Source: Fidelibacterota bacterium (GTDB lineage: Bacteria > Marinisomatota > Marinisomatia > Marinisomatales > TCS55). Taken from it: DNA of 64,000 nucleotides. The translations under genes and the position numbers were made by a program. Positions 1 to 8,229 of this stretch are shown here, one piece after another; the stretch's first letter is position 1, and every line of letters begins with the position of its first letter. Below the pieces are notes generated by a model. The model had not been told where the DNA came from and did no database searches. It saw only the letters and a list, made by a program, of their open reading frames with translations. Location: NCBI GenBank assembly GCA_004124535.1, contig SCKQ01000001.1, forward strand, positions 1 to 64,000, read 5' to 3'.

Positions 1-273
1 TCCTCCATCGGGGCACACAATGACGAAATTATAACTGTCTGCATAATCTCCTAAATCTGTATGGGCTGACCAATCTTTGTGATCTCCGCTGTATCCATGT
101 AATAAATACACAACAGGAAGTTTACTATCAGTTGATTTATACGTGTCTGGTACTACAACAATTGCTGATATGTGTTTATTCATACTTTGACTGAAAATAT
201 GAACTGTGTCCACCTCTGCACTATTCAGCAGAGAAAACAAGGATAGATAAAATAGAAGTTGTTTAATGATCAT
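1..273 (-). CDS. putative secreted esterase (alpha/beta hydrolase), C-terminus cut by window edge
   Basis: Reading leftwards from an ATG at 273, an open frame of 91 codons runs off the window edge. The first 18 or so residues (MIIKQLLFYLSLFSLLNSA) form a signal peptide. The rest matches the N-terminal part of the D-type putative esterase family (tributyrin or S-formylglutathione hydrolase-like): a first beta strand with VVVPDTYK, then the oxyanion-side segment PVVYLLHGYSGDHKDW, then FVIVCPDGG. The nucleophile GxSxG and the other catalytic residues lie outside the window. It is divergent from the nagZ operon and separated from it by about 100 bases. Family assignment is fairly secure; the substrate is unknown. 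Confidence 0.75.
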   Translation of the reverse strand, partial: MIIKQLLFYLSLFSLLNSAEVDTVHIFSQSMNKHISAIVVVPDTYKSTDSKLPVVYLLHGYSGDHKDWSAHTDLGDYADSYNFVIVCPDGG

Positions 274-373
274 TTATTTATTCAAAAAAGTATAACTACT
301 ATATATATGAAAGTAAATATTATTTTACCTTTAAACTCAACTTAAAACTTTCTATTATTTTGATGAACATTAT

Positions 374-1408
374 ATGACAATTGAAAAACAAATCGGCCAA
401 ATGCTCATTGCCGGCTTTAAAGGGTTGAAAATCAAACAAAGTGATTCAATCGTTCGTGATATCATTAAATACAATATCGGCGGAGTCATTTTATATGATA
501 AAGACGTTTCGGATCCCAATGAGCGCTGGCGCAATATTCAAACTCCGGAACAAACCAAAAAATTAATCAATTCTCTTCAGGGTTTTGGCAATAATAATCT
601 ACTCATTTCTGTCGACCAGGAAGGCGGTCATGTAAACCGTTTAAAAGAAGAATATGGATTTCCTCCTTGTCCATCATGGGGTGAAATTGGTTCGTTTATT
701 GATATAAACAAGACCAGGGATTTTTCAGAAAATTTAGCCGCAACATTAAATGATAGTAGATTCAATTTGAATTTTGCACCTGTTGTGGATGTGGAAACAA
801 ATGGTGAATCATACATAAGCAAACTTGGGCGTTGTTTTGGTTCCGATCCAAACAATGTAGCTGAACATGCTTACATTTTCATTACAGCACATAAAAAACA
901 TGGAGTCGCCACTACGTTAAAACATTTTCCTGGTCTGGGAAGTGCAGTGGGTGACACCCATGACGGCTTTACGGATATAACTTTAACATGGTCTGAAATT
1001 GAGTTAGAACCGTATAAACTATTATTCGAGAGTTGTGATGTTGATATGGTGATGGTAGGGCATAGTTTTCACAAAGGGATCGATCCCGACTGGCCGGCTT
1101 CCATGTCTTATAAAACGGTGACTGAATTACTGCGTAATAAACTGGGATATAATGGAGTTGTTATCTGTGATGATCCTTCCATGGGTGCCATTTCTAAAAA
1201 TTACCCATCAGAAGTAGTTATGGAGAAAATGATCAGTGCTGGTGTCGACTTACTATGTTTTGGTAATAATCTGTTTTACGATCCAGAGATTATTTCAAAA
1301 GCAGTTAAAACCATTTATTCACTTGTAAACAAAGGAAGAATTTCAAAAGCCCAAATCAATGATTCATTCCAGCGTATTCAGAAATTGAAGGCGAAAATAA
1401 AAGCATGA
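374..1408 (+). CDS. nagZ: beta-N-acetylhexosaminidase, GH3 family (NagZ-like)
   Basis: A 344-residue glycoside hydrolase family 3 protein. NagZ removes terminal N-acetylglucosamine from muropeptides or chito-oligosaccharides. Visible motifs are the substrate-loop DQEGG at 81-85, KHFPGLG at 183-189, the NagZ-specific acid/base dyad Asp194-x-His196 in GDTHDG, and the nucleophile Asp266 in ICDDPSMGA. There is no signal peptide, so the enzyme should be cytoplasmic as in other Gram-negative NagZ proteins. It is the first gene of a seven-gene operon and its TGA overlaps the ATG of the following kinase (ATGA). The canonical KHFPGHG here reads KHFPGLG, a small deviation that leaves the dyad intact. 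Neighbouring kinase, SpoIID/LytB-domain and transporter genes support a role in peptidoglycan amino-sugar recycling (inference). Confidence 0.88.
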   Translation: MTIEKQIGQMLIAGFKGLKIKQSDSIVRDIIKYNIGGVILYDKDVSDPNERWRNIQTPEQTKKLINSLQGFGNNNLLISVDQEGGHVNRLKEEYGFPPCPSWGEIGSFIDINKTRDFSENLAATLNDSRFNLNFAPVVDVETNGESYISKLGRCFGSDPNNVAEHAYIFITAHKKHGVATTLKHFPGLGSAVGDTHDGFTDITLTWSEIELEPYKLLFESCDVDMVMVGHSFHKGIDPDWPASMSYKTVTELLRNKLGYNGVVICDDPSMGAISKNYPSEVVMEKMISAGVDLLCFGNNLFYDPEIISKAVKTIYSLVNKGRISKAQINDSFQRIQKLKAKIKA

Positions 1409-2460
1409 ATTACAACCTGATCGGCATAGATGGTGGAGCGACAAAAGTTTCCGGAGCGATCATTAAACAGATTAATCAAAACTCATTTGATCTGGCCAGT
1501 GATGTGACCACAGTTTTGATCAAGGATTGTCCTTTCTATTCCACTGACTTTAAACCTGTTGAAATAGATGCGCTTCAAGTATCACTGTCAAATGAGGAAG
1601 AACGTCAAGGCATTGCTTATGTTGAAGCCTGTGAAAAAGTCGTTACGGATCTCATTGAGCAGAATCAGATCGAAAACCCCAATATAGGGATCGGAATGCC
1701 CGGGTTAAAGACGGACAACCTCCGTGGAATACAATTCATGAATAACGGTCCGAGGATACCCAGTATTCTGGACGTCCTGGAACATCGCCTGGCTATGGCG
1801 GAGATAAAACACCAGCCCATCCTGAGATTAGGCAATGATAGCGATTATTGCGGTTTGGGCGAGTTCTATTCACCAAATGGTTCATTAAGAGCAGTAACTA
1901 ACGCTTATTATATTGGCGGAGGGACCGGCATTGCCGATGTTATTGTCCTTGATGGAAAACCAGTTCCTTTTGATGAAGTTCAGGTGTGGATGAAAAAAAC
2001 ATGGGACTTAAAAAATGAAAATGGTATCTCATTAGAAACATTAATCAGTCAACAAGGGATAATAAACCAATATGCTGAACAGACTGGAAAGTCTGTGATT
2101 GAGTTAGAGAATGATGGAATTTTCCCTGCAAAGATCCTGAAAGAAAATAAAGAAATTGAGATTCAATTCGTTGAAACAATTGCATATTTATTCAAAGATA
2201 GAATACACAGTTTATTTGTTGAAAAAAACCAGATATTTGATAGAATAGTAATTGGATTGAGGTTAGGAAAGCTTTTAAATAATAATTCAGAATTATTAGA
2301 TAGTATAATAAAGCTTTTATTAAACCAAATCAGTAAATCTGTAATTTTAGATCCAACAGCGCAGGATCACTATTTGCAGAAAAATTTTATTGTCATTTCT
2401 GAATTAAACCACGCACCCATAATAGGTGCGGGAGTAGACGCTTACTATGCGACCCAATAA
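1405..2460 (+). CDS. sugar kinase-like ATPase (ROK/BadF type, actin-like fold)
   Basis: A 351-residue protein of the sugar kinase/HSP70/actin superfamily. The N-terminal phosphate-1 loop reads GIDGGATKV (residues about 8-16), closer to BadF/GlcNAc-kinase-like proteins. The central GNDSDYCGLGEF with the following YYIGGGTGIAD resembles the catalytic Asp region and phosphate-2 loop of ROK kinases. A GIGMPG segment near residue 97 also fits ROK-type enzymes. The ROK zinc motif (CxCGxxGC) is absent. It sits between nagZ and a SpoIID/LytB-domain gene with start/stop overlaps on both sides, so phosphorylation of GlcNAc, MurNAc or anhydro-MurNAc released by NagZ is the likely job (inference). The exact family and substrate remain open. 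Confidence 0.7.
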   Translation: MNYNLIGIDGGATKVSGAIIKQINQNSFDLASDVTTVLIKDCPFYSTDFKPVEIDALQVSLSNEEERQGIAYVEACEKVVTDLIEQNQIENPNIGIGMPGLKTDNLRGIQFMNNGPRIPSILDVLEHRLAMAEIKHQPILRLGNDSDYCGLGEFYSPNGSLRAVTNAYYIGGGTGIADVIVLDGKPVPFDEVQVWMKKTWDLKNENGISLETLISQQGIINQYAEQTGKSVIELENDGIFPAKILKENKEIEIQFVETIAYLFKDRIHSLFVEKNQIFDRIVIGLRLGKLLNNNSELLDSIIKLLLNQISKSVILDPTAQDHYLQKNFIVISELNHAPIIGAGVDAYYATQ

Positions 2461-3688
2461 AGAGCCCATCCTAAATATTGGAATAATACTTCCTGTTGAT
2501 AAACGGAAGAAAGTAACCATATCATTTTCAGATGCTGCACTTTATGAGATAGAAACGGAAAAGCTACTGATTTCATCTTGTAAAACACCAGATGCGGTGG
2601 ATATTTCAATCGATGACGGTAATATGAACATTAAAAAGACGGTTGAAGCAGTAGATGAACATGATATAACGATCCATGATGTCCCGGCTGGACGAGGGTT
2701 TCACTGGGAAAAAACAATTGATGTTGCCCTGCCGGGCAATTTAAAGATCACAAATCATGATGGACATTTACTGGTCATCAATCAAGTGCCCTTAGAACAA
2801 TACCTATCCTGTGTGGCTGTATCGGAAATGAGCGGGGCATGTCCTGCCACATTCCTGGAGGTACAAACTATCACAGCCCGTTCGTGGATATTGGCTGCGG
2901 CTGAAAAAAAACATCCTGAATTGAAAATTGACGCGTGTAATGATGACTGCTGTCAGCGTTATCAAGGGTTGAGTCAGATGACTGAATCATCCAAAAGAGC
3001 TGCGGAAAAATCTCGGGGCAAAGTTCTTATATATGACAATCAAATATGCGATGCTCGTTATTCAAAATCCTGCGGTGGAATTACCGAAAATGCTGAAAAT
3101 GTCTGGGATATGTCACCAGTACATTATTTATCCAGTGTCTATGATGGACCTACCAAAAACAAAGATATCAATTGGGATAACTGGTTCACTAGTAAACCGG
3201 AAACATACTGCAGTCCGACTTTATTAGATGAACAGGAGCTTCATAAATATTTAGGTAATGTAGATAAGGATGGTTATTATTTTAGATGGAAGGTCAGTTA
3301 TACTCAAGAAGAGTTCTGTGAATTTTTCTCCAAAAAGATCAATGAACACGTGACGCAAATAACTAAAATTGATGCCTTAAACCGTGGACAATCCGGAAGA
3401 ATAAATCACTTATATTTAGACTATCAAACTGCAGATAGTTCATCAAAAACACTCCAGCTTCACAACGAATTTGACATTCGTAAAACACTCCACCCTTCTT
3501 TTTTATACAGCTCATGTTTTGTCATCAATATGGATAATTCAATTATAGAATTCAATGGAGCAGGTTGGGGCCATGGCGTTGGTTTATGTCAGATCGGAGC
3601 ATTGAATATGTCTCTCAACGGTCAAAACACAAATGACATTTTAGCCCACTATTACATGGGCGCCGAATTGGAAAAGATCTACAAATGA
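2447..3688 (+). CDS. SpoIID/LytB-domain protein, putative lytic transglycosylase without signal peptide
   Basis: A 413-residue protein with a SpoIID/LytB domain. The hallmark segment PLEQYLSCVAVSEMSG at about 115-130 carries Glu127, matching the catalytic Glu of SpoIID lytic transglycosylases, followed by FLEVQTITARSW. The C-terminal family signature GAGWGHGVGLCQIGA is at about 371-385. In between is a cysteine-rich loop (CNDDCC near 164) typical of the family. SpoIID cleaves glycan strands denuded of peptides to 1,6-anhydro-MurNAc ends. Unusually, the N-terminus (MRPNKEPILNIGIILP) shows no signal peptide or membrane anchor, and no better upstream start exists because the frame begins 14 bases inside the kinase gene. 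Together with NagZ this suggests intracellular glycan processing (inference). Confidence 0.82.
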   Translation: MRPNKEPILNIGIILPVDKRKKVTISFSDAALYEIETEKLLISSCKTPDAVDISIDDGNMNIKKTVEAVDEHDITIHDVPAGRGFHWEKTIDVALPGNLKITNHDGHLLVINQVPLEQYLSCVAVSEMSGACPATFLEVQTITARSWILAAAEKKHPELKIDACNDDCCQRYQGLSQMTESSKRAAEKSRGKVLIYDNQICDARYSKSCGGITENAENVWDMSPVHYLSSVYDGPTKNKDINWDNWFTSKPETYCSPTLLDEQELHKYLGNVDKDGYYFRWKVSYTQEEFCEFFSKKINEHVTQITKIDALNRGQSGRINHLYLDYQTADSSSKTLQLHNEFDIRKTLHPSFLYSSCFVINMDNSIIEFNGAGWGHGVGLCQIGALNMSLNGQNTNDILAHYYMGAELEKIYK

Positions 3689-5502
3689 CATTAGCATTCC
3701 TCGACTGGCTTATCATCATCGGATATATTCTATTTTCTCTTAGTGTAGGTATTTACTTTTCCAAGCGAGCTGGGAAAAGTACCGAGGAATATTTTCTTTC
3801 TGGCCGCACTCTCCCCTGGTGGATGATCGGCACGTCTATGGTGGCTACAACATTCGCGGCAGATACCCCGCTGGCCATTACGGAATTCGTTCGTGGTCCA
3901 GGCATTTGGCAGAATTGGTTCTGGTGGAATCTTCTGCTGTCCGGACTTTTGGGTGCAATTCTTTTTTCACGCCTTTGGCGGCGAGCCAAGGTGTTGACTG
4001 ATAACGAACTTCTGGAAATACGCTATAGTGGAAAACCCGCAGCTTTTCTGCGTGCCTTCAAAGCAGGATATTTTGCTATTCTATATAATTTTATCGTTAT
4101 GGGCTGGGTCATCAATGCCATGGCGTCTGTAGCTGCCGTCATGCTTAATATCGATCGCTGGACGGCTGTGTGGATTTGTGTGGCGATCGCCTTGCTATAT
4201 TCAATCTTATCTGGATTTTGGGGAGTGGTCGTTACAGATCTTGTGCAATTTATTATTGCAATGGCCGGTTCTATTATTTTAGCTATTATCGCCATTGATG
4301 CTGTTGGCGGCATGAATGTACTTCTGGAAAAGTTAGCAGTTCTCAAATCATCTGGCACGGTTCATGAAACAACATTGAATTTTATTCCCCCTCTGCCCGA
4401 AACAAGTGTAACCACCCAAACATTTTGGGAATCACCTTTTTCAAAATTTTTGGTTTTTCTTACAATTATGTGGTGGTCGCATCATGGTACCGATGGAGGT
4501 GGCTATATCATCCAACGCATGTCATCAGCCAAAAATGAAAAACATGCCTTGATGGCCACACTCTGGTTTAATACCGCCCATTATGCTTTGCGTGTTTGGC
4601 CGTGGGTAGCTGTAGCTTTGGTTTCCATGGTTGTGTTTCCCATAATTCCTGAAAGCCATGCTGAACTGGGTTCAAAAGCCGGCTTTCCGCTCATCATGAA
4701 CGAATTTCTTGGTGTTGGATTCAAAGGCTTGCTGGTAGTTTCATTTCTGGCAGCATTCATGTCTACCATAGATACTCATTTAAATTGGGGCGCATCGTAT
4801 CTGGTCAATGATGTGTATAAGCGCTTTATAAAAAAAGAAGCTAGTCAGCGCCATTATGTTTTAGTCAGTCGCATCATTACAGTTATCCTGATGATCTGTT
4901 CTGCCTTTGTAGCGATCAATATGCAAAGCGTCAGCAAGGCCTGGGAATTCATTTTTGCCATGGGTGCCGGCATCGGCCTCGTATTGATCCTGCGCTGGTT
5001 CTGGTGGCGTATAAATGCCTGGACAGAAATTTCTGCCCTGCTTACCTCCATTATTATTACTATCATCCTGGAAATCATTGCCTGGCAGCAGACAGTCGCA
5101 AATGGTATGTCCTACGCTCTTTTTGAGGAAGCGCCCATACTTTTTGGTATCTCGGTCCAGGTGCACCATAAATTGATGATCATTGTCCCTACAGCTATAA
5201 TCGTCTGGCTGGCTGTGACATTCTTGACCAAACCTGAACCTGATAAAACTTTGACCACATTTTATCAACGGGTCCAGCCTGGCGGATGGTGGAGATCATT
5301 TTCCCAAGGGGCAACCCTGCAGCCTGTGACCAAAGGCTTTTTCTTTAATTGGCTGGCCGGTATAGGATTTATTTATGGTTTGAACTTTGCAATCGGTAAC
5401 TGGATGTTTGGCAATACAGGAAATGCCCTGCTTTTATTTGCTGCTTCAGGTATAGGATTCTGGTGGCTTTGGAATAATCTATTAGCAAAAATAGACTCAT
5501 GA
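3685..5502 (+). CDS. sodium:solute symporter (SSS/SLC5 family)
   Basis: A 605-residue polytopic membrane protein. The first helix (LIIIGYILFSLSVGIYFS) is followed by the SSS signature region STEEYFLSGRTLPWWMIGTS, where Na+ and substrate sites form in SLC5-type carriers. Roughly 13-15 hydrophobic segments follow, including the conserved AAFMSTIDTHLNWGASYLVND stretch near residue 355-375. It starts in an ATGA overlap with the SpoIID/LytB gene and ends in an ATGA overlap with the HGSNAT-like gene. The context points to uptake of an amino sugar or a muropeptide-derived sugar across the inner membrane. The substrate cannot be told from sequence; other SSS members carry sugars, amino acids or sialic acid. 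Confidence 0.85.
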   Translation: MTLAFLDWLIIIGYILFSLSVGIYFSKRAGKSTEEYFLSGRTLPWWMIGTSMVATTFAADTPLAITEFVRGPGIWQNWFWWNLLLSGLLGAILFSRLWRRAKVLTDNELLEIRYSGKPAAFLRAFKAGYFAILYNFIVMGWVINAMASVAAVMLNIDRWTAVWICVAIALLYSILSGFWGVVVTDLVQFIIAMAGSIILAIIAIDAVGGMNVLLEKLAVLKSSGTVHETTLNFIPPLPETSVTTQTFWESPFSKFLVFLTIMWWSHHGTDGGGYIIQRMSSAKNEKHALMATLWFNTAHYALRVWPWVAVALVSMVVFPIIPESHAELGSKAGFPLIMNEFLGVGFKGLLVVSFLAAFMSTIDTHLNWGASYLVNDVYKRFIKKEASQRHYVLVSRIITVILMICSAFVAINMQSVSKAWEFIFAMGAGIGLVLILRWFWWRINAWTEISALLTSIIITIILEIIAWQQTVANGMSYALFEEAPILFGISVQVHHKLMIIVPTAIIVWLAVTFLTKPEPDKTLTTFYQRVQPGGWWRSFSQGATLQPVTKGFFFNWLAGIGFIYGLNFAIGNWMFGNTGNALLLFAASGIGFWWLWNNLLAKIDS

Positions 5503-6590
5503 AAACCTCGAAACGATATCATGCACTAGATGTATTTCGCGGTATGACCATAGCACTCATGATACTTGTTAACACACCCGGAAGCTGGGCCTATGTCTAT
5601 TCTCCTTTTCGCCACGCCCAATGGCATGGCTTAACGCTTACGGATCTTGTATTCCCTTTTTTCCTGTTTATTGTCGGCACGGCCTTGATGTTTTCCTTTA
5701 GCAAATACAATTTTTGCAGAACAAAGGAAGTGTACCAAAAAATTGCGAAACGAACAGCGATCATTTTCCTGATCGGTTTGCTGGGACATCTCTACGGCAC
5801 ACTGGTTCATGGTAAAGCGTTTGAGAATTTCCGCATTATGGGTGTACTGCAGCGCATTGCCCTGTGCTATGGAATTGCGGCTGTTCTGGTGCTGCGTTTT
5901 AAGATCCAGCATTTGTGGATCATATTGATCGCTGTACTTATTGGTTACTGGCAGCTCTTGCTATGGAACGGCGGCTACTCACTGGAAACCAATTTCGCCC
6001 GTACAGTTGATATCGCTATCCTGGGGGCATCACATCTTTATAAGGGCACTGGTATCCCCTTTGACCCCGAAGGTTTGTTAAGCACCATCCCATCCATTAT
6101 GACCGTCCTGCTGGGCTTTTTTGCCGGGGTCATGATCCATTCAGCTACAGACCAGATTGACAATGTTAAAAAAATGCTCATTATGGGTGCTTTATTGATT
6201 TTAGCCGGCTGGGCATGGAGTTTTGTTTTCCCTATCAATAAGCAGCTCTGGACCAGCCCGTATGTATTGGTCACCGGCGGTATAGCTTTTATGACACTGG
6301 CTGTATTGATCTGGGTCATCGATATAAACACTATGAAAAAGCCTTTTCACGCTTTTGAAATATTTGGTACTAATTCTCTCTTTGTTTATGCCGCATCCGG
6401 CGTCTGGACCAATACCATGCTGTGGCTGCAAGTGGATAACAGGTCACTTTATTCGTTCATGTACACTGATTGGTTTGTGCCTCTCGCCGGGAACATGAAT
6501 GGTTCTCTCCTCTTTGCCCTGGCCAATGTTGCGGTTTGGTGGGTAATTCTTTATTTAATGTATCGCAAAAAGATATTCATCAAGATTTGA
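5499..6590 (+). CDS. transmembrane acetyltransferase, HGSNAT-like (DUF5009 / NagX type)
   Basis: A 363-residue integral membrane protein with about ten hydrophobic segments. The N-terminus carries the family signature: RYHALDVFRGMTIALMILVN, then HAQWHGLTLTDLVFPFFLF near residues 38-57. The His of the HAxW(N/H)G element aligns with the active-site His of human heparan-alpha-glucosaminide N-acetyltransferase, which passes an acetyl group from cytosolic acetyl-CoA to a glucosamine end across the membrane. Bacterial relatives (COG4299, sometimes nagX) are often found in amino-sugar utilisation loci. Its position next to an SSS transporter and NagZ fits acetylation of a glucosamine residue during uptake or recycling (inference). 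It overlaps both neighbours by four bases. Confidence 0.8.
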   Translation: MKTSKRYHALDVFRGMTIALMILVNTPGSWAYVYSPFRHAQWHGLTLTDLVFPFFLFIVGTALMFSFSKYNFCRTKEVYQKIAKRTAIIFLIGLLGHLYGTLVHGKAFENFRIMGVLQRIALCYGIAAVLVLRFKIQHLWIILIAVLIGYWQLLLWNGGYSLETNFARTVDIAILGASHLYKGTGIPFDPEGLLSTIPSIMTVLLGFFAGVMIHSATDQIDNVKKMLIMGALLILAGWAWSFVFPINKQLWTSPYVLVTGGIAFMTLAVLIWVIDINTMKKPFHAFEIFGTNSLFVYAASGVWTNTMLWLQVDNRSLYSFMYTDWFVPLAGNMNGSLLFALANVAVWWVILYLMYRKKIFIKI

Positions 6591-7495
6591 AACGGCTAGC
6601 AACTATATTGCTATTGGCTATTGCCTTTTCTTACGCAAAAGAAAGTCCCTATGTACTTGTTCTAGGAATCGCCCAGGATGGCGGAATGCCCCATGCAGGG
6701 TGTATAAAATCCTGCTGCAAAGATCTTTGGAAAAAACCTGAAAAACATTTAAAAGTGTCAGCCATTGCCATTATCGATCCAGAAACAGAGCAATCATGGA
6801 TGATCGATGCCACACCAGACTTTCCAGCACAACAGCAGATAGTTACAAAGGAATATCAGTCAGAACTAAAAGGGATCTTTTTGACCCATGGTCATATCGG
6901 CCATTATACCGGATTAATGCATCTTGGGCGCGAAGTCATGGGTGCAAGTTCAATGCCGGTTTACGCTATGCCCGGGATGAAATCGTTTCTTCAGAACAAT
7001 AGCCCTTGGGAGCAGTTAGTATCGCTGAATAATATTACAATCCGGGAATTGAAAAATGGTGAAGCTGTTAAATTAACATCTGGACTTTCCATCACTCCTT
7101 TCCTGGTCCCCCATCGGGATGAATATACTGAAACTGTGGGGTATAGAATTGACGGACCGGAAAAATCACTAATTTTTATTCCGGATATTGATAAATGGTC
7201 AAAGTGGAAAAAAGATATTCGAGATGAAGTGACAAATGTGGACTATGCTTTATTGGATGGCTCTTTCTATGCTAATGGCGAAATTCCAAACCGGGATATG
7301 AGTGCAATACCCCATCCATTTGTAACAGAAACAATGGATCTTTTCAATTCAACTTCTACTACAGATAAAAGTAAAATTTATTTCATCCACCTGAACCATA
7401 CCAATCTGGCTCTGAAGGAAAATTCAGTTGCTTTCAAAGAAGTAAATGATCGAGGTTACCGTATCGCTTATGAAGGACAGAAATTAAAACTATGA
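6587..7495 (+). CDS. secreted PqqB-like metallo-beta-lactamase-fold hydrolase (TTG start)
   Basis: A 302-residue protein when started at TTG 6587, which overlaps the upstream TGA (TTGA). This start gives a proper signal peptide (MKRLATILLLAIAFSYA). The longer frame from 6470 would overlap the acetyltransferase by 120 bases and hide that signal. The mature part resembles the PqqB-like branch of metallo-beta-lactamase-fold proteins: LGIAQDGGMPHAGC near the start, then a metal motif HGHIGHYTG with His101, His103 and His106. The usual Asp of HxHxDH is Gly here. Other likely ligands are His215 or so (VPHRDE) and the Asp in DYALLDGSFY. No PQQ synthesis genes are present, so PQQ assembly is not implied. 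The substrate is unknown; operon context suggests a periplasmic step in cell-wall or sugar metabolism. Confidence 0.75.
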   Translation: MKRLATILLLAIAFSYAKESPYVLVLGIAQDGGMPHAGCIKSCCKDLWKKPEKHLKVSAIAIIDPETEQSWMIDATPDFPAQQQIVTKEYQSELKGIFLTHGHIGHYTGLMHLGREVMGASSMPVYAMPGMKSFLQNNSPWEQLVSLNNITIRELKNGEAVKLTSGLSITPFLVPHRDEYTETVGYRIDGPEKSLIFIPDIDKWSKWKKDIRDEVTNVDYALLDGSFYANGEIPNRDMSAIPHPFVTETMDLFNSTSTTDKSKIYFIHLNHTNLALKENSVAFKEVNDRGYRIAYEGQKLKL

Positions 7496-8229
7496 GTAAA
7501 CGCATTTTTATATCCGGGGCCAGCAGTGGTATTGGTGAATACCTGGCCTATGCCTATGCTGGTCGGGGCGCAACAATAGGTCTGGCTGCCCGGCGGGAAG
7601 AACTATTGAATAAAGTTGCACAAAAATCCAATGAACTCGGCGGTGCTGCGCATGTTTTTCAAGTGGATGCCAAAGATCAACTCGCCTGCAAGTCAGCTGC
7701 TGAAGAGTTCATGGCTCAAGCCGGGGGGATAGATATGGTTATTGCCAACGCCGGGATCGGCGGGCATGATGACCTCATGAGCGGCGACGCATCTGCCATC
7801 AACAATATTATTGAAACGAATGTATTGGGTGTCACCAATACGCTCATGCCTTTCATCCCTGCCATGAAAGAACAAAAAAGCGGTGTCCTTGTGAATGTCA
7901 GTTCAATTGCATCTTTTTTGCGAATCGCATACCATGGCGGTTACGCCGGCGCGAAAGTGAATATCCGCCTCATGGCTGACAGCTGGCGGCTGACACTTTC
8001 AAGATACAATATTCAGGTTACTACCATTTGCCCCGGGTTTATTAAAACACCTATGACAGCGGAATTAAAGGGGATGCCCTTTCTCCTGCCGGTGGAAACA
8101 GCCGTTGAAAAAATTGTCAGTGCCATCGACAGGGGTAAGAAAACATTTGTTTTTCCCTGGCAGATGAAAATGATGATCCCTCTGTTGCGGGTCATGCCAG
8201 ATGGGCTGCTGCGGATGTTTGGTAATTAA
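7492..8229 (+). CDS. short-chain dehydrogenase/reductase (SDR)
   Basis: A 245-residue classical SDR. The cofactor loop GASSGIG is at 9-15 and AARREE at about 32-37 favours NADP(H). NAG at 86-88, catalytic Ser137/138 in VNVSSIAS, Tyr151 and Lys155 (YAGAK) are all present, followed by the ICPGFIKTPM segment. It starts in an ATGA overlap with the PqqB-like gene and is the last gene of the operon. Its stop codon overlaps the stop of the convergent lipoprotein gene (8226-8229). The substrate is unknown; SDRs of this type reduce carbonyls of sugars, lipids or xenobiotics. Fold and cofactor are certain, role in the operon is not. Confidence 0.85.
   Translation: MSKRIFISGASSGIGEYLAYAYAGRGATIGLAARREELLNKVAQKSNELGGAAHVFQVDAKDQLACKSAAEEFMAQAGGIDMVIANAGIGGHDDLMSGDASAINNIIETNVLGVTNTLMPFIPAMKEQKSGVLVNVSSIASFLRIAYHGGYAGAKVNIRLMADSWRLTLSRYNIQVTTICPGFIKTPMTAELKGMPFLLPVETAVEKIVSAIDRGKKTFVFPWQMKMMIPLLRVMPDGLLRMFGN

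Noticed and set aside
6470..6586. Upstream extension of the PqqB-like gene
   Set aside because: It overlaps the acetyltransferase in another frame and puts 39 non-matching residues before a clear signal peptide.
6587..7495. Genuine PQQ biosynthesis protein PqqB
   Set aside because: The signal peptide, the HxHxGH motif and the lack of pqqA, C, D or E nearby argue for a PqqB-like relative with another role.
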